From: Breviolum minutum Mf 1.05b.01
Lineage: Eukaryota; Sar; Dinophyceae; Suessiales; Symbiodiniaceae
Direction of reading: 5' to 3'
NCBI GenBank assembly: GCA_000507305.1
Contig: DF239644.1
Coordinates: forward strand, 133,492-197,491
DNA length: 64,000 nt
Each line of letters opens with the position of its first letter. The stretch's first letter is position 1. The notes below the pieces were generated by a model. The model did not search any database and had not been told where the DNA came from. It worked only from the letters and a program-made list of their open reading frames with translations. Below, in pieces: positions 23,275 to 34,324 of this stretch. Made by a program: the position numbers and the translations under genes.

Positions 23275-24060
23275 ATGGGGAAGAAAGGGCCTGCTGTCAA
23301 TGTGAAGGTGGAGCCTGTGCCGCCAAGCCAAAAGGAAAGAGCCAAAGGTGAAGCGCATGGGAAGGCTAAAGATAGTGAGAACAAAGAAAAGGTGGAAGGA
23401 GACACAGTGCCGCAACCTGTCTAACCTGCCGCAAAGAACTTCAGAAAAGCTAAAAAGGCTGTCTGGGAAGCCTTCAGGGCAAGATGCTTGGAAAGAGGCA
23501 AGCCTGCCTTAAGAAATTCATTGGAGAAGACAAACCAAGCTGGCTCACAACAAACCAAGCGAGAATTCTACTACTACCGTGTGTTTCTTTCGGACGCAAA
23601 TGTGAAAAAGGATGTTCACGAAGAAATCTTGGAAACGCCCCAAGACAAGGAAACCACCACCAAAGAGTGGATGACTGCCTACAAGATTGAGGTTTTGCAA
23701 GGAGGGGATTCAATAGACACCCAGACTTCATGCCAAGCAGCCTGTGAAGCCCCATGAGGTGGAGAAGTGGGCAGCCAAAGCCGTGAAGCAATACTTTGCA
23801 GAGAAAGAGTTGAACACCGAAAAGGAAAGCGCCGCCAAGGCCATGCAACATGTGGAAGGCTTGGAGAGTGTTCAAGGCATCCCCAAGAAACAAAAACAAG
23901 GGCCGTAAGAATAGCGTGCACAAGGCTTCACCCTGCAGAGATAAAAAAAAATCTTGCGCATAGCTTGCCAAAAATTTTTAAATCAAAAGCCAGGAGGACA
24001 GAGATGGCTTTAGAACAGACTGACTTCACGACAAGCCTGGAAGCTTGGGCCAAGATTTAA
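23275..24060 (+). pseudogene. Dinoflagellate family gene with one TAA and a frameshift
   Basis: An ATG at 23275 opens MGKKGPAVNVKVEPVPPS, a Lys/Glu-rich leader, and reads to a TAA at 23422. The same frame continues PAAKNFRKAKKAVWEAFR, LERGKPALRNSLEKTNQ, TKREFYYYRVFLSDANVKK and KEWMTAYKIEVLQGG to about 23715. After a frame change the protein goes on VKPHEVEKWAAKAVKQY to 23907. A last piece reads ALEQTDFTTSLEAWAKI (24005-24057). The W..F...ER..P / YF / W...G layout resembles a multicopy dinoflagellate family of unknown role. CAA to TAA would explain the stop. The long open minus frame here (23474-23971) is a shadow. Confidence 0.5.
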
Positions 24061-25610
24061 GGTGTAAAAGCATGCTTTGGACAGGATGCGGTAAAAGTAG
24101 CAAGCGGTTGGAAATACAAATAATAATAATTTAAAATAGAAACCATTTAGACATGAAGGAAATTGGGGAATAAAATTCTCAGAAGTGTGAAGTTGCGTTT
24201 GAAGTCTTTTCTTGGTCCTGTGTGGACTAGTTGCTGCTGCCCACAAACAGGCAGGAAGTTTATGAAGACTTGGGTGACGCCATCAGCAGTCTGTAGAAAG
24301 GAAATAGACTGTTTGTGCAAGATGTTGGCAATTTGCTCAAGAAAGCAGATGCAGCAGGTGTTTTTTTTTTTAAAACCCAATGCCAAACGAAAAGACAGCC
24401 AGTAATGGCTCAGAAAAGCTTGAGATTGATAGAGATAAAAACGCAGTAAGGACAGGGGACGTTGAAAAGACATTCTCAATGGGGATAGATTTATTGAGCA
24501 CAAGTTAAAATAAGGAAAAGGCCAAAGCCCAAAGAAATCATTCTAGCCAGGCTACCGTTTCTGCTGCCACATGAACGGCTGAGCCAGAAGAAAAGCTTGA
24601 AGGAGCTGCAAAACACCGCAGCCTCACTTATGTTCACGTGGGAAGCTTCAATGCAAAAGAGGTTGTGAAAGCTGATAGGCTTTAGAACAAGGAACTGTGG
24701 AACGTGATGAAGAAGATACCAGAACATGGAGGCTGAAGACCAAGTTTCATGTATTCAGTCGCTCCTGAAGGCAGCAGTTCCAGAGAAAGCGTGAGAAGGC
24801 TTCAGATACACTGCAGTTCAGGGGAGTACATGGTAAAATCAATGCAGTTCTATGTTTGTTTGTTGGGTAACTGGGAGATTCTGTTTTCACGAGCGTGGCG
24901 ACAAGAGGGTGTGAAAAATCTTGGTGTCAAGAGCATGTAAAAACGGACAGTTCTTAAATTGCGATGTTCGACACTTGTATTTCGAAAATTTTGTAGTTCA
25001 GCAACATGTCATTCCTTTGTAAAGCACAAGCAGGAATACTTGGTGTGGTTTGCTACATGTTTGTGGTGCAGTTTCTTTTCTGGATTCTCGTTGATGGAAT
25101 ACACTTGGCAAGGTTCGCCAAGATGTTGCGGCAATGCAACTGCGGCAATGCAACTGATGTTTGGGTTCTAGTTGTCTGTAAGGTTCCCTTGAAGTGTCTT
25201 CGCTGGTGGTGAGAAGCAACATGGTGTCTTAATTAGTCCCTTGTGTCATATGGCAAAACTCACGTTTCGCAACATGTGTGGTTCTGTGTGTTGTTGAAAC
25301 AACGCATGCTGACATAGCTGGCGTTGGTACATGTGGATTTGCGGTTTCTGTTCTGTTTTTCTTGATTTTTTGTGGCACAGTGGAAGTACTTGGATGGACC
25401 GTGGTGGTTGTATCTACTTGTAAACATTTACCTATGTTACTAACACTTGTATATTACTTGTAGTTGTATTGTGTTGCAAGTCTTGACGAACCCTTTAAAC
25501 ATGTAGTATCCACTGTAAATGTTTTACATGCTTAGCAGCCCCTTTAGCAAAGTCCCAAAATGTTTTCAAAGAGTTTCCTAACCAAAGAAGGCTACTTAGA
25601 AAAGACTTAG
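24061..25610. other. No clear gene
   Basis: A possible plus exon reads PHERLSQKKSLKELQNTAAS (about 24570-24640). Otherwise the sequence is T/G-rich with GTTGTGGCA-type short motifs and no repeat array. It is treated as intergenic. Confidence 0.35.
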
Positions 25611-25619
25611 CCTGGATAT

Positions 25620-25810
25620 GTTAAATCTAAGTTAACCATTTAGCCCATTTAGCCAAGTGGTTAGCTAAGTTGGCTAAGTGGCTAGCTAAGTTGGCAAAGT
25701 GGCTAGCCAAGTTAGCTAAGTGGGTCATATCCAAGCTAAATGGCATATCCAAGCTAAATGGTAAGCTAAATTGTTACCTATCTAGGCTCAAGGGTTAGCT
25801 AAATGGATAG
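25620..25810. repeat. Tandem GCTAAGTTGGCTAAGTGG minisatellite
   Basis: Units of about 20 bases (GTTAGCTAAGTTGGCTAAGT, GGCTAGCTAAGTTGGCAAAG and so on) run in tandem at 25650-25720. They pass into a second unit, CATATCCAAGCTAAATGG, repeated twice at 25727-25765. TAGCTA palindromes are embedded. Confidence 0.85.
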
Positions 25811-25869
25811 CTTAAGTACCTTGCTAAGTACTTATTAGCTATCCAGGCTAAATGTTGAATATCTCCTTG

Positions 25870-28800
25870 GCTAGGTACTGTATGTGTTATAAGCTAGTAC
25901 AGCCACCGCGGTTCATCCAAGTAGGGGGCCAAAAGTTTGTTTGATGTATTTGCTCATGCGCGTGTTTTCGTGTAAAACATTCACTGGAAATTGGAAACAT
26001 GTTTTTCCAGCATTTTTTATTTGCAAACAGCCTCAAAGTAAATTCATAGTCTCTAGTTGTATTTTCATCATGCACCCACTTCTGGTTGTAGCAGGTAGCA
26101 ATCATTCATGAGGTTTTTACGGGCCACTCTACAGTGACATCGAGTCTGAAATTGAAGCGGCTCGACCCAGCTATCGGGAGTATTTCATCATTTTCGAACC
26201 TCAGGCACGTTTGAAAAGTTGAGGAGTTGCAGCGGGATTCAGCCCGGTTGAAATTCAAAAAAATGAAGGAATCATATTTGTCTATATGTAAGTACAATTA
26301 AGTACATATATATTTGGATAAATGTACGTTGAACAACGTTTTCCTGATTGGCTACCATCCTACCTTGTTGCAACAGTTGTTTCTGTTGCCACCATGTTGC
26401 AACTGTGCTACCAAATCCGTCCCATCAGCGCTAGGCAGGTCTGAAAGACACCTGCCAATTGACCGACGACGGTGGCAACACTCGTGCTGCACCTTGCGTT
26501 TATCAGTATCTCGGAGATTTCAAAGCAAAATCATGAACATCCGGTTAGGAGTTTGGGGTGCTTTGTGCTGGGGTGTCTTCTCTAACCTCTTCCCGAATTG
26601 TCAGTTTTGCACGTAGCTACCGTCACCGTGATGTTGGCGGACAGCCAACAAGTTTGAAGTAAGTTGCGAAACCACCTCATGGGAACACAATGGTCAAATC
26701 GCTCTGGAACCAGATGTGGCCTCGTTTTGGCCTCAACCCTTGACCTTGAGAGGGCCCGGACAATCCCATGTCATCTGGTAAACGATGTAAAGAAGACCAA
26801 TGGCACCCACCGGAAGTTGGCTATTGGGCCTGAAGTAACTCGTGCCCGCCACCATGTCGAAACTTCCCACACCAAGCTGTATTTGCACCGTTCCTGCACC
26901 GTTCCACCAGTGAAGGTGGTATTAGTTTGTAGTAGTTGGTTCGGCGATGAAACTCTCATCTAGGCCGAACCGGCCCTCGGGATTCGACCAGGTCCCCCTG
27001 AACATCATTGGTTCTGACACTGAGATTTGCCCACCGCGAGTTGGGGGGATTCCCTGAAGTGCATCTTGGTTAGGCAATCCCTTAAGGCCTTAGTTTTAGT
27101 TTCTTGCAGATTAGTTGGATGTTTCACGTAGCCCACCAAAGTGTTTGACTTCTAGTCAGAGATGTAAGCTTCAACGAGACTTCATAATCATTTCTCAAGG
27201 TCAATGGGTGCTTTGGAGTTGATTTGAACTGAGGGATGGCCTAGTGAATCGATTACTGGGATGCATCCGTAGATTTCGAAACCACCAAGTGGCCCTTTGA
27301 CATCCTTTGACACTTTCATAAGTTCATAAGGAAAAGAGATGGCACGCAAATCGGTTTTGTTAGTTCACGTGAATCAATTCGAAACTATATACATTTTTTC
27401 ACTTGACCCATCTACTTTCACCCTAGTGTAAGCTTCAATGGTGGTTAACAATCATTTTCTAAACATTTGTTTTTTCAATCCTGAGCCCAACCCGAAACAA
27501 AAACCCTGATAAGGAGTCAATAGGCACCATAGTATCTTTCTAAGAGCATGGTTTCTTGGGTGGGAGGGGGTGGGAACGGGTGGTCCTTGGACGACTCGGT
27601 AAAAGCATGAAGCTAGCCTACCTGGCTTTCAGGTCTTGTTGTGATCAGGTTCTTCGTATCAGCTAAATCAGCTGTTGTTGAAATATGCTAAAATTAGTTG
27701 CTACCGTATCATTCGAAACTCAGATATAGTTGAGAGCTCCAAAGCACGTTTTACCAAGGACAACCTCCCAAAATGAGAGGAATTTGAATTTGAAGGTTGG
27801 TGGGATTCCTCGCACGCCCACGCGATGCACACTATCCACATTTACATTTTCACCTGGCTATGTTTGTTTCAATCGTCAAGGATGGACGACCCCTTCGAAG
27901 GAAAGCGAAAATTAATCCGAGCGAGCTATACAACCACATCGTCCAATCTCTCCCCAACGATGGTTCAAAGTTTCGTTAATTTCCATAGCTAATTCATGCT
28001 AATTCCAAATTCCTCATTTAGGTTGCATCATAAATAAACAAAAATACTCATAATTCATAATCTAATCATTTGTCTCCATCAAGGTCCAAGTTTCAATCTG
28101 GAGACCATGGGACCATGGGAAGGGAATCTTCTAGACAACTCCCAAGGTTTGAGCCCCAGCTGGACAGACTCCCATTACCAGCCTAACAACGTGCAACACT
28201 GACAGCCGGTCAGGTTGGCATTGAATGCGCGCGTGGGAGAAATTAATATGGTGAATCCACGTGAGATCGTTGGTATTTACACGCAATGTGCTGGGAAGTC
28301 GGGCTATGCCACAGTTACTTGTAGTATTTCAGGTTCCTGGGAGAAGGGTTAACGGGTTCACTCGGGTTAACCGTTGTTTCGGGATCTTTTAGAGAAAGGC
28401 ACCGAGATTCTTGTACCCTGAGCAACAAGAGGAACACCACTTTCTTTGGTTGAAATGCTGAACAGGTGTTGTTTAGGTTGCTCGGACGAACGCTGGACAG
28501 AACATATTCCACTTATATGATGTTGGATTCTGCTAGTCACCTACCGGTCCCCCATGCCCAAACAGACGTCATGGTCTTGATCGTGCAGGTTGGGGACATG
28601 GCTATAAAACGTTTGCCAGTTTTGTGTGCATCAAAGGGTTCAAAATCCTTGGCTTCTCAATCTTGGTGTGTATACATTTGACTGTCAAACTGAACGTCAT
28701 CTTGTCACATCTTCGGTGAACATAGGATTTCAAAAGAATGACATAGTATCAAAATGCAGGCGCGCAAGAGGGCGCAAAGGCGAGGGTAAGACATAGTGTA

Positions 28801-29250
28801 TGTATACAGCTATACAGCTATACGCATTATACGCATGATTTTCCTAATGCGAAAGAACCCTCATGCGCTCAAGGGCGAGCGAAAACGGTCCTAGTCATAT
28901 CAAAAGGATTCAAAAGGAACAAGGATTTTCGACGACTCGCGTCTGCATGCCGGATGATTGTAAAGAAATTTGGCTCAATAAAATATATTTGTGTCCTGGG
29001 CGTTTTTGAAGGCCCCAATCTCAGTTTGGAGATTTGTGGGCATGCGTTTAAGTTAACATGTCTGGGCATGTGGTGTTTGCAGGGCATGTGTTTTGAATTT
29101 GTTTCTCTCCTTTTTTGGCTCATAGCGAAAAAAGTTGAGCGGTCAAAATGGTGGTTAGCTCCGGGGAGGAGGAAAGTACTGGGGGCTGAGATGCTCTGAT
29201 CTGATTTACTGGCCAAAACTTGGGGCGGGTTAGCTTTAGTACTCGAGGCC
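25870..29250. other. Long stretch without a supported gene
   Basis: Both strands show only short open frames with no coding composition, no recognisable domain and no tandem array. Minor features are a TATACAGCTATACAGCTATACGCATTATACGC run at 28805-28835 and GGTTAACGGGTT-type direct copies near 28348-28373. This is the largest gene-free part of the window. Confidence 0.45.
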
Positions 29251-29257
29251 CCAAATG

Positions 29258-30031
29258 ACTTGCCGAAGAAGTCGAGCTCCCAAGTGGAGAAAGCAGCAAA
29301 GGCTTGATTGTGTACATTTTTTTGCGAATATTTTTTTCGATTTTATCTTGCCAGGCAGGCGCTACGCCCAAGAAGTCGTCTGCAAAGTGCAAGCAACCTG
29401 CAGTTCAAGAGGCTGGGTGTCTGGGTGCTTACTTTATTGTCATGTGGGTTGATCCTCTTTTGCTTGCCAGGTGCCTGTCAAGGCAAAGCCGGCAGTCCCT
29501 GCAAAAAAGGCAATGGATCCAATTGCAAATCATATGCAGACCTATACTGGCAGACCCAAAAGAATTTGGATGAGCTGGAAGAAATGCACCGTGAAATGGA
29601 AGCCAAAGCCATGCCAGTGACCAACAGCAAAGAAGTGAAGGTGACACTCCTCGCAGCTCGAGCCTCACCTGCCTCGGCTTCAATTCGGGCCCCATCAATG
29701 ATGCATTTTCCAATACATATTTGGTGAGATAGTTTCACCCTCCACAGGCCTCCGCCAGATGAGAAGGAAGTGGCCAAAGGCAGCGAAGTGACTGAAGGCC
29801 GCCCAGAAGGTCTCCCAGCTGCTGATGGCCAAGACGTCGCTCCCGAAAAGAAAAGGAAATACGAGTGGGGGCTTGGCTCCCCAGAATTTGTTGAAGACAA
29901 GTGTCCATGAGCGTTTTTTTTAATTTCAAAGAACTTTTTTTGATATTTTTCTGCAGGGACTTCAGTTCCTTTATTCCTCCACCACCACCAGTACAGCTTC
30001 CGAAGCTGGGACCTCAATATCTTGGTTACTG
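29258..30031 (+). CDS. Lys/Pro-rich dinoflagellate protein, multi-exon
   Basis: Short exons can be joined in phase. APNDLPKKSSSQVEKAAK ends at 29301. AGATPKKSSAKCKQPAVQE is 29355-29411. VPVKAKPAVPAKK starts at 29471. NLDELEEMHREMEAKAM follows near 29560 (junction not resolved), then PPPDEKEVAKGSEVTEG to SPEFVEDK (29750-29906). The final exon DFSSFIPPPPPVQLPKLG ends in QYLGY and TGA at about 30031. Introns 29302-29354 and 29412-29470 begin with GC and end in AG followed by G. The product is basic, then acidic, with a poly-Pro tail, and is probably nuclear or disordered. No catalytic domain is seen. I do not know its function. Confidence 0.6.
29302..29354 (+). other. GC-AG intron (53 bp)
   Basis: Exon ...AAG, then GCTTGATTG...CTTGCCAG, then exon GCAGGCGCT. 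Reading through would stop at TGA at 29305-29307. Splicing restores a Lys-rich frame. The G after AG fits the dinoflagellate acceptor rule. Confidence 0.6.
29412..29470 (+). other. GC-AG intron (59 bp)
   Basis: Exon ...CAAGAG, then GCTGGGTGTC...TTGCCAG, then exon GTGCCTGTC. The exon between this and the previous intron is exactly 57 bases (19 codons). Confidence 0.55.
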
Positions 30032-30250
30032 AAGCATATATCCGTATGTATGCACTCTGCGCATTTCAATTGGTCAGGGCCAGACGTACCTGGTACTATG
30101 TCGAGGAGGACTACTGAGAGCGAAGGGATGGAGCAGCACTATACGGCCACCTGAAAAAAAACTTCGCGTGACTCATGTACTGTTGGCCAATTTTGTGGAG
30201 GGACTTAAGTGTGCAACCCAATCTTGAAAAATGAAACATAAAGTTTTCAG

Positions 30251-32333
30251 ATGTACGAACTGCCCAGGTCCAGAGATGGATCAGCTAGCATGGAGCCTAA
30301 TGATTTCAAGATTGTATGTTTGAATTGTTTTCCTTCTTCCTTCTTGTTTGCGCTGTGCTTTGCACGCAGGTTCAATGCCAAAGGTCTGGAGCTCAGAGGG
30401 TCTTAGTTGGAGAGTTCTCCTGTTCTGATTTTTCAAAAACAGGTCATGTCATGGTAGTTCTTTTCATGATCATGGTGGTTCATTTTTGTTACATGTCATG
30501 GTAGTTCATGTTTTTCATGTCATGGCGGTTCATGATTTGTTACATGTCATGGTGGTTCATGTTTTCATGTCATGGTGGCTCGTGTTTTTTCACGGTCATG
30601 GTGGTTCCTGTTGTTACATGTCGTGGTAGTTCATGTTTGCTACATGTCATGGTGGTTCATGTTTGTTACATGTCATGGTGGTTCATGTTTTTTCATGGTC
30701 ATGGTTCTTCATGTTTTTCCATATCATGGTGGTTCATGTTTTTTCATGTCATGGTAGTTCATGTTTCCCAAGGTCCCTTGGCTGCAGACTTGAATGATTT
30801 TGGCAGTTTTGCTTTCATAGCTTTGTTTGGGATTGGTTGGGCTAATGTTTTTTGATTCTAGTTTCAAATTTGTGATTCGAGGCCTTCCAAAGGCATCGTT
30901 GGTTTGAAAGTTCAAGCAGTGCCCATTCTGCTTCTTTTTCTCTGAGTGGAAGTGTCACTTTTCTTCAGCTACAGCTGGGTTTGGAAACACTTGTACAATA
31001 CTTTTTAAATCACAGGGGTATAGATCTTTGAAAAGTAGCAATGCCGCGTGAGCTGAAACAACTGCAAAAGCAGCCGGACTTGGTAGAAAGCTACGCGGAC
31101 GCATTTGCAAAAGAAGAGCGGTTGAAAACAGTTTTGGCCTCAGTAAGCTTTCAGTGGTCAAGTCTTTTCTGAAAACCAAATGCCTTTTTACTGGTGGGAC
31201 TGTAGGCTGGCTTCAACTTCATCCAGCCATATTCTGATGGTCTTTTTGGGAAGGGCGAAGCAACTTTGAAAGACATAGCTGCCAATACAGAGGCCTGGAG
31301 TCATGGCTTGGGAATTTGCAAGTTTCACATTTTCAGTTTTCAACCTTACATGTTTTTTTTGGCCTCAAGTTTGATTTGGAGGCCATCTTTGCTGTGATGG
31401 TTGCGGGCCTTAAGATACGGTTCAGTGAGGAGGTTCTGGCAGCTGCCATCGTGCAGTTCTACAAGAAAGCAAACTTAGTGCCAACAGGCATTGCCCTTGG
31501 TGCCCTGGAGTCCTGGTCAAGCAAAATGTCTTTGGGCCTGAGGAAGTTGTGTTCGAAATTCAGGCGTACTTTCAGGCAGGCCCCCACTAGTGCCAAGTTG
31601 AAAGCTGTGGCTGCTTTGAAGGCACGCCTGTGTGAGGCAGGCATCAATAGTTTGGAGCCAACACCTGCGAAAGCTGCAGCCTCCACAGCTTCTCATGAAG
31701 ATCTTGCTGCGATTGCTGAGCCCTCGCCTGTGGAGGAGGCATTGTCCAAGGTGGTTCCTGTAGAAGGTGGTGCTTCACAGACTGCCAAAAAAAGTGTTTT
31801 GGATGAAGGGAGGCGACCTGTTTCAACCCCAGCTCGGTCATATCGAGCTGAAGTACCAGCCTATGTGTTGAAAGCTTTGGAGGGCAGTTGTTTTGCTCCA
31901 CCTCCTTTTCCGACAGCAGCCACTGAGGAAGAGGTTGAAGGTGGTGAATTGGAAGGAGAGGTTTCCACAAAAAAAACCTGCTAAGAAGGGTACTACAGCA
32001 AAGAAGTCAAAAGGAAAGAAATCCAAAGCAAAGAAACCCAAAGAGATTGCTGGTCCGGAGGGAGAGAAGAACCTTGCAGTGGTCGAGGTTGCTACTGCTA
32101 CTGTGCCACTGGTTGCACCAGTTGTGAATGCTGAGAGTGCCGTTAAGCCAGCTCATGCTGTGGACTACAAGCCGAAGGAGTTTGCTGAAGCAAGGCTGAA
32201 CTTTATCAAGATCCAGAGGGCGCAGGGGTTAAGCTTTGCAGAAGCTTCCAAAAGCTGGAGCACTTCTGAAGAGCGTGCAGATCTCTTGGCAGATCTGCCT
32301 GTTTCTGAATTGAAGAGACGTCGCTTTATTTGA
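30251..32333 (+). CDS. Lys-rich protein with HMG-like C-terminal segment
   Basis: A likely first exon starts ATG at 30251 (MYELPRSRDGSASMEPND) with donor GTATGT. A Cys pair (FKQCPFCFFFSEWKCHF, about 30910) suggests a zinc site. The exon from 31041 reads MPRELKQLQKQPDLVESY, then GFNFIQPYSDGLFGKGEA (31209), a long exon at 31380-31970 rich in Ala/Glu/Ser, a Lys-rich linker (KKSKGKKSKAKKPKE) and the end FAEARLNFIKIQRAQGLSF ... SELKRRRFI, stop at 32331. The end resembles an HMG-box-like repeat common in dinoflagellates (inference). Reading is broken by an A8 run at 31969-31976 where A7 would keep the frame. Intron DNA holds the CATGTCATGGTGG array. Probable nuclear DNA-binding role. Confidence 0.55.
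30450..30775. repeat. CATGTCATGGTGGTTCATGTTT minisatellite, intron copy 1
   Basis: About 14 imperfect units of 20-24 bases combine TTACATGTCATGG, TGGTTCATGTTT and TTTTCATGTCATGG. The array lies between exons of the flanking gene. CATG and TCATGA palindromes occur in each unit. Related arrays occur at 34925-35175 and 39145-39260. Confidence 0.9.
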
Positions 32334-32559
32334 ATGATTTTGGTACATAGGCTTGCGGGAGATCCTTGTGATTAGGCACAGGGGCTGCTTATCTTTGGCT
32401 GGGGTGGACAAGCCTTACTCCAAAACCTTCCTTCAAACATACATACTGGAGGAGCTGCTGTGCACGTACAGTTGGTGAGATTTGTTTTTGCAGCTTTCCT
32501 GGCTCAAAGTTGTTGCTGCACCTCGGTACCGTCTATCTTTGCAACATGGGTGTTGCTGA

Positions 32560-34066
32560 GTTCATGCAGTGAGGGGCGCCTGCAGTTCTGATACTGCTGC
32601 ACATGCACCTCCTTGCCAACAATGGTTTGGAGGACAGCCAAGTGAAAAGCTCACTTTTTGCTACAGGCTTCACCCAATGATTTCTGACCTTTGCTTTCCT
32701 GAGGCCCATGATTTTGTTGAACTTTCCTCTGGTAAAGGCAAAGTTAGCTGTGAACTGCGCAAGGCCCGTGCCTAAGAGAAACCACTTCATTATCACTGTG
32801 GTATTCAAAAACATTGGCCATACAGAATCATTTTTCCAAGGCAGGACAAAGACCTGAGGGATGACCATGCTTTTGACTTTTGCACTTCGGCTGGCTTTTT
32901 GCAGGAAACTCAGAATTCCTCCACATGCACCTCCACAAAAGTTGAATTGGAACTTGTTGTTTGGTGAGGCTATGTTGAAACTGCATCAGAAGATCAAAGG
33001 AAGGAGCGCTGCACATTATAGCTATTTGTTGTAACAGCTTCTGTTGCCCTGCCAGTAACACCCATGGCAGAAACATCCTTTTCCCAGAAGGTAACTGTGG
33101 GTACGAGTTTGTTTCTATCGGAAACAAACTAGCGAGCAGAATGGCTTTGGTCATGTACTTCTCCTTGTACATGGGGGGCAGGTTTTTTCCTGGAGCAGCC
33201 TCACCAATCAGCCTTATCCCGGAGCTACTTGATGGACCATTACTATGCTTGGAAAACAGCTATTTGGGGCGGCTATTTTGCTGCCAGTCCAGAAACTGCT
33301 ACCCCGAAAAGGCATTGGTTATATAGTCCAGATTTCCAACGCCTTGACTGAATGGAAAAAGAAGCTGGCCACATGTCGAAACCAGAACTTGCAGCACTCA
33401 GTGGGGACAGACTGGTGAAGAAAAGGAAAACTGAAGAAGATGTGTCTGGTCTGGCGACAAAGACTTGATGAGAAAAAGCCAGTCGTTTGTTTGCATTTTC
33501 AACAAAGATCTGTGGACATGAAACGAATGAACTGGTTTGCTGTATGAATTTTATTGCAGGGCCTATCATGCAAAGTTTGGGCTCTTCCTGGCGAATCTCT
33601 TGAAGGAAATGCAATCGGATGATTGGAAGGTGTGGCATATTAAAATTTGTTTATAGTTCGTGAAATGAAAAAACTATATATGTACTATAGTTGACTCAAA
33701 CTATATCATGGCCAGGACCTTCCTGGCCCAAAAGAAAAAGTAACAGTGGATCTCAAGAAAACAGATTTGGAGTTGTTGAAGGCGTGGCTCCAGCTCAAAA
33801 TCATTTGCTTAAAAATATGATTGCGATTTTTCTTTGGCCTGAGGAAATTGATTGGGCTTCTGAGGATCCATGGGATGATGCTGGCGCCTTTTTATTTCTT
33901 TTCTCAATTCGATTTTTTTGACTTGCTCTGTTTTGTTTTCCAGGCTGAAGTGGCAATTGTCTTGCAATACATGAAGGGCAGCTCTAGATACCAGCCAATG
34001 GACACTTGGCGTGAAGCCATGGACAATGCTGTTTCCAAATTGTTTGCCCGTTCTGCTTTGGTCTGA
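32560..34066 (+). pseudogene. AdoMet-fold-like dinoflagellate family gene
   Basis: Plus-strand exons read MISDLCFPEAHDFVELSSGKGKVS (32675-32745), DDHAFDFCTSAGFL (32860-32900), NILFPEGNCGYEFVSIG with NKLASRMALVMYFSLYMG (33072-33175), FFLEQPHQSALSRSYL, YYAWKTAIWGGYFAAS and TPKRHWLYSPDFQRLD (to 33348). MEKEAGHMSKPELAALSG then follows an in-frame TGA at 33349, with HAKFGLFLANLLKEMQSD (33565), GPKEKVTVDLKKTDLELL (33727) and a final exon YMKGSSRYQPMDTWREAM ending at 34066. D-x-VEL-SGKG resembles an AdoMet-binding loop, and FFLEQP and PKRH are hallmarks of a multicopy dinoflagellate family. Activity is unproven. A G6 run (33173-33178) costs the frame. Confidence 0.55.
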
Positions 34067-34324
34067 AAGGCTTTTTGGATTGACTAGCGTGCGCGAAAAA
34101 AGCATTTAAAAGCAACAGCCCGAGAATTTTCCGGGAATTCGCCGTGAAAAACCCGGATATCGCCTTGAAAACCCGTGAATTTTTTCCATGCCTTTTTTTG
34201 CGCCTGTTTACATGCCATTTTGTTTCATCAGTGCTTTGAACCTGCCAGGTAATGCCTCCAAGGACTTGTAGGTCTCGAAAACTGTGTTACTGACTGCGGA
34301 GACTGCCATGGCTACTCGTGATGA

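Noticed and set aside
23474..23971. 165-residue minus-strand Leu/Phe-rich protein
   Set aside because: It is antisense to a plus-strand gene with clear coding character (KAVWEAFR...FYYYRVFLSD).
30508..30855. Met/His/Ser-rich plus-strand protein (FMSWRFMICYMSW)
   Set aside because: It is the translation of the CATGTCATGGTGG minisatellite.
17718..33351. Reassigned genetic code with TGA as sense
   Set aside because: Intact genes here, such as the copia tail, the Lys/Pro-rich gene and the AdoMet-like gene, end normally in TGA. Decay or sequence error is simpler.
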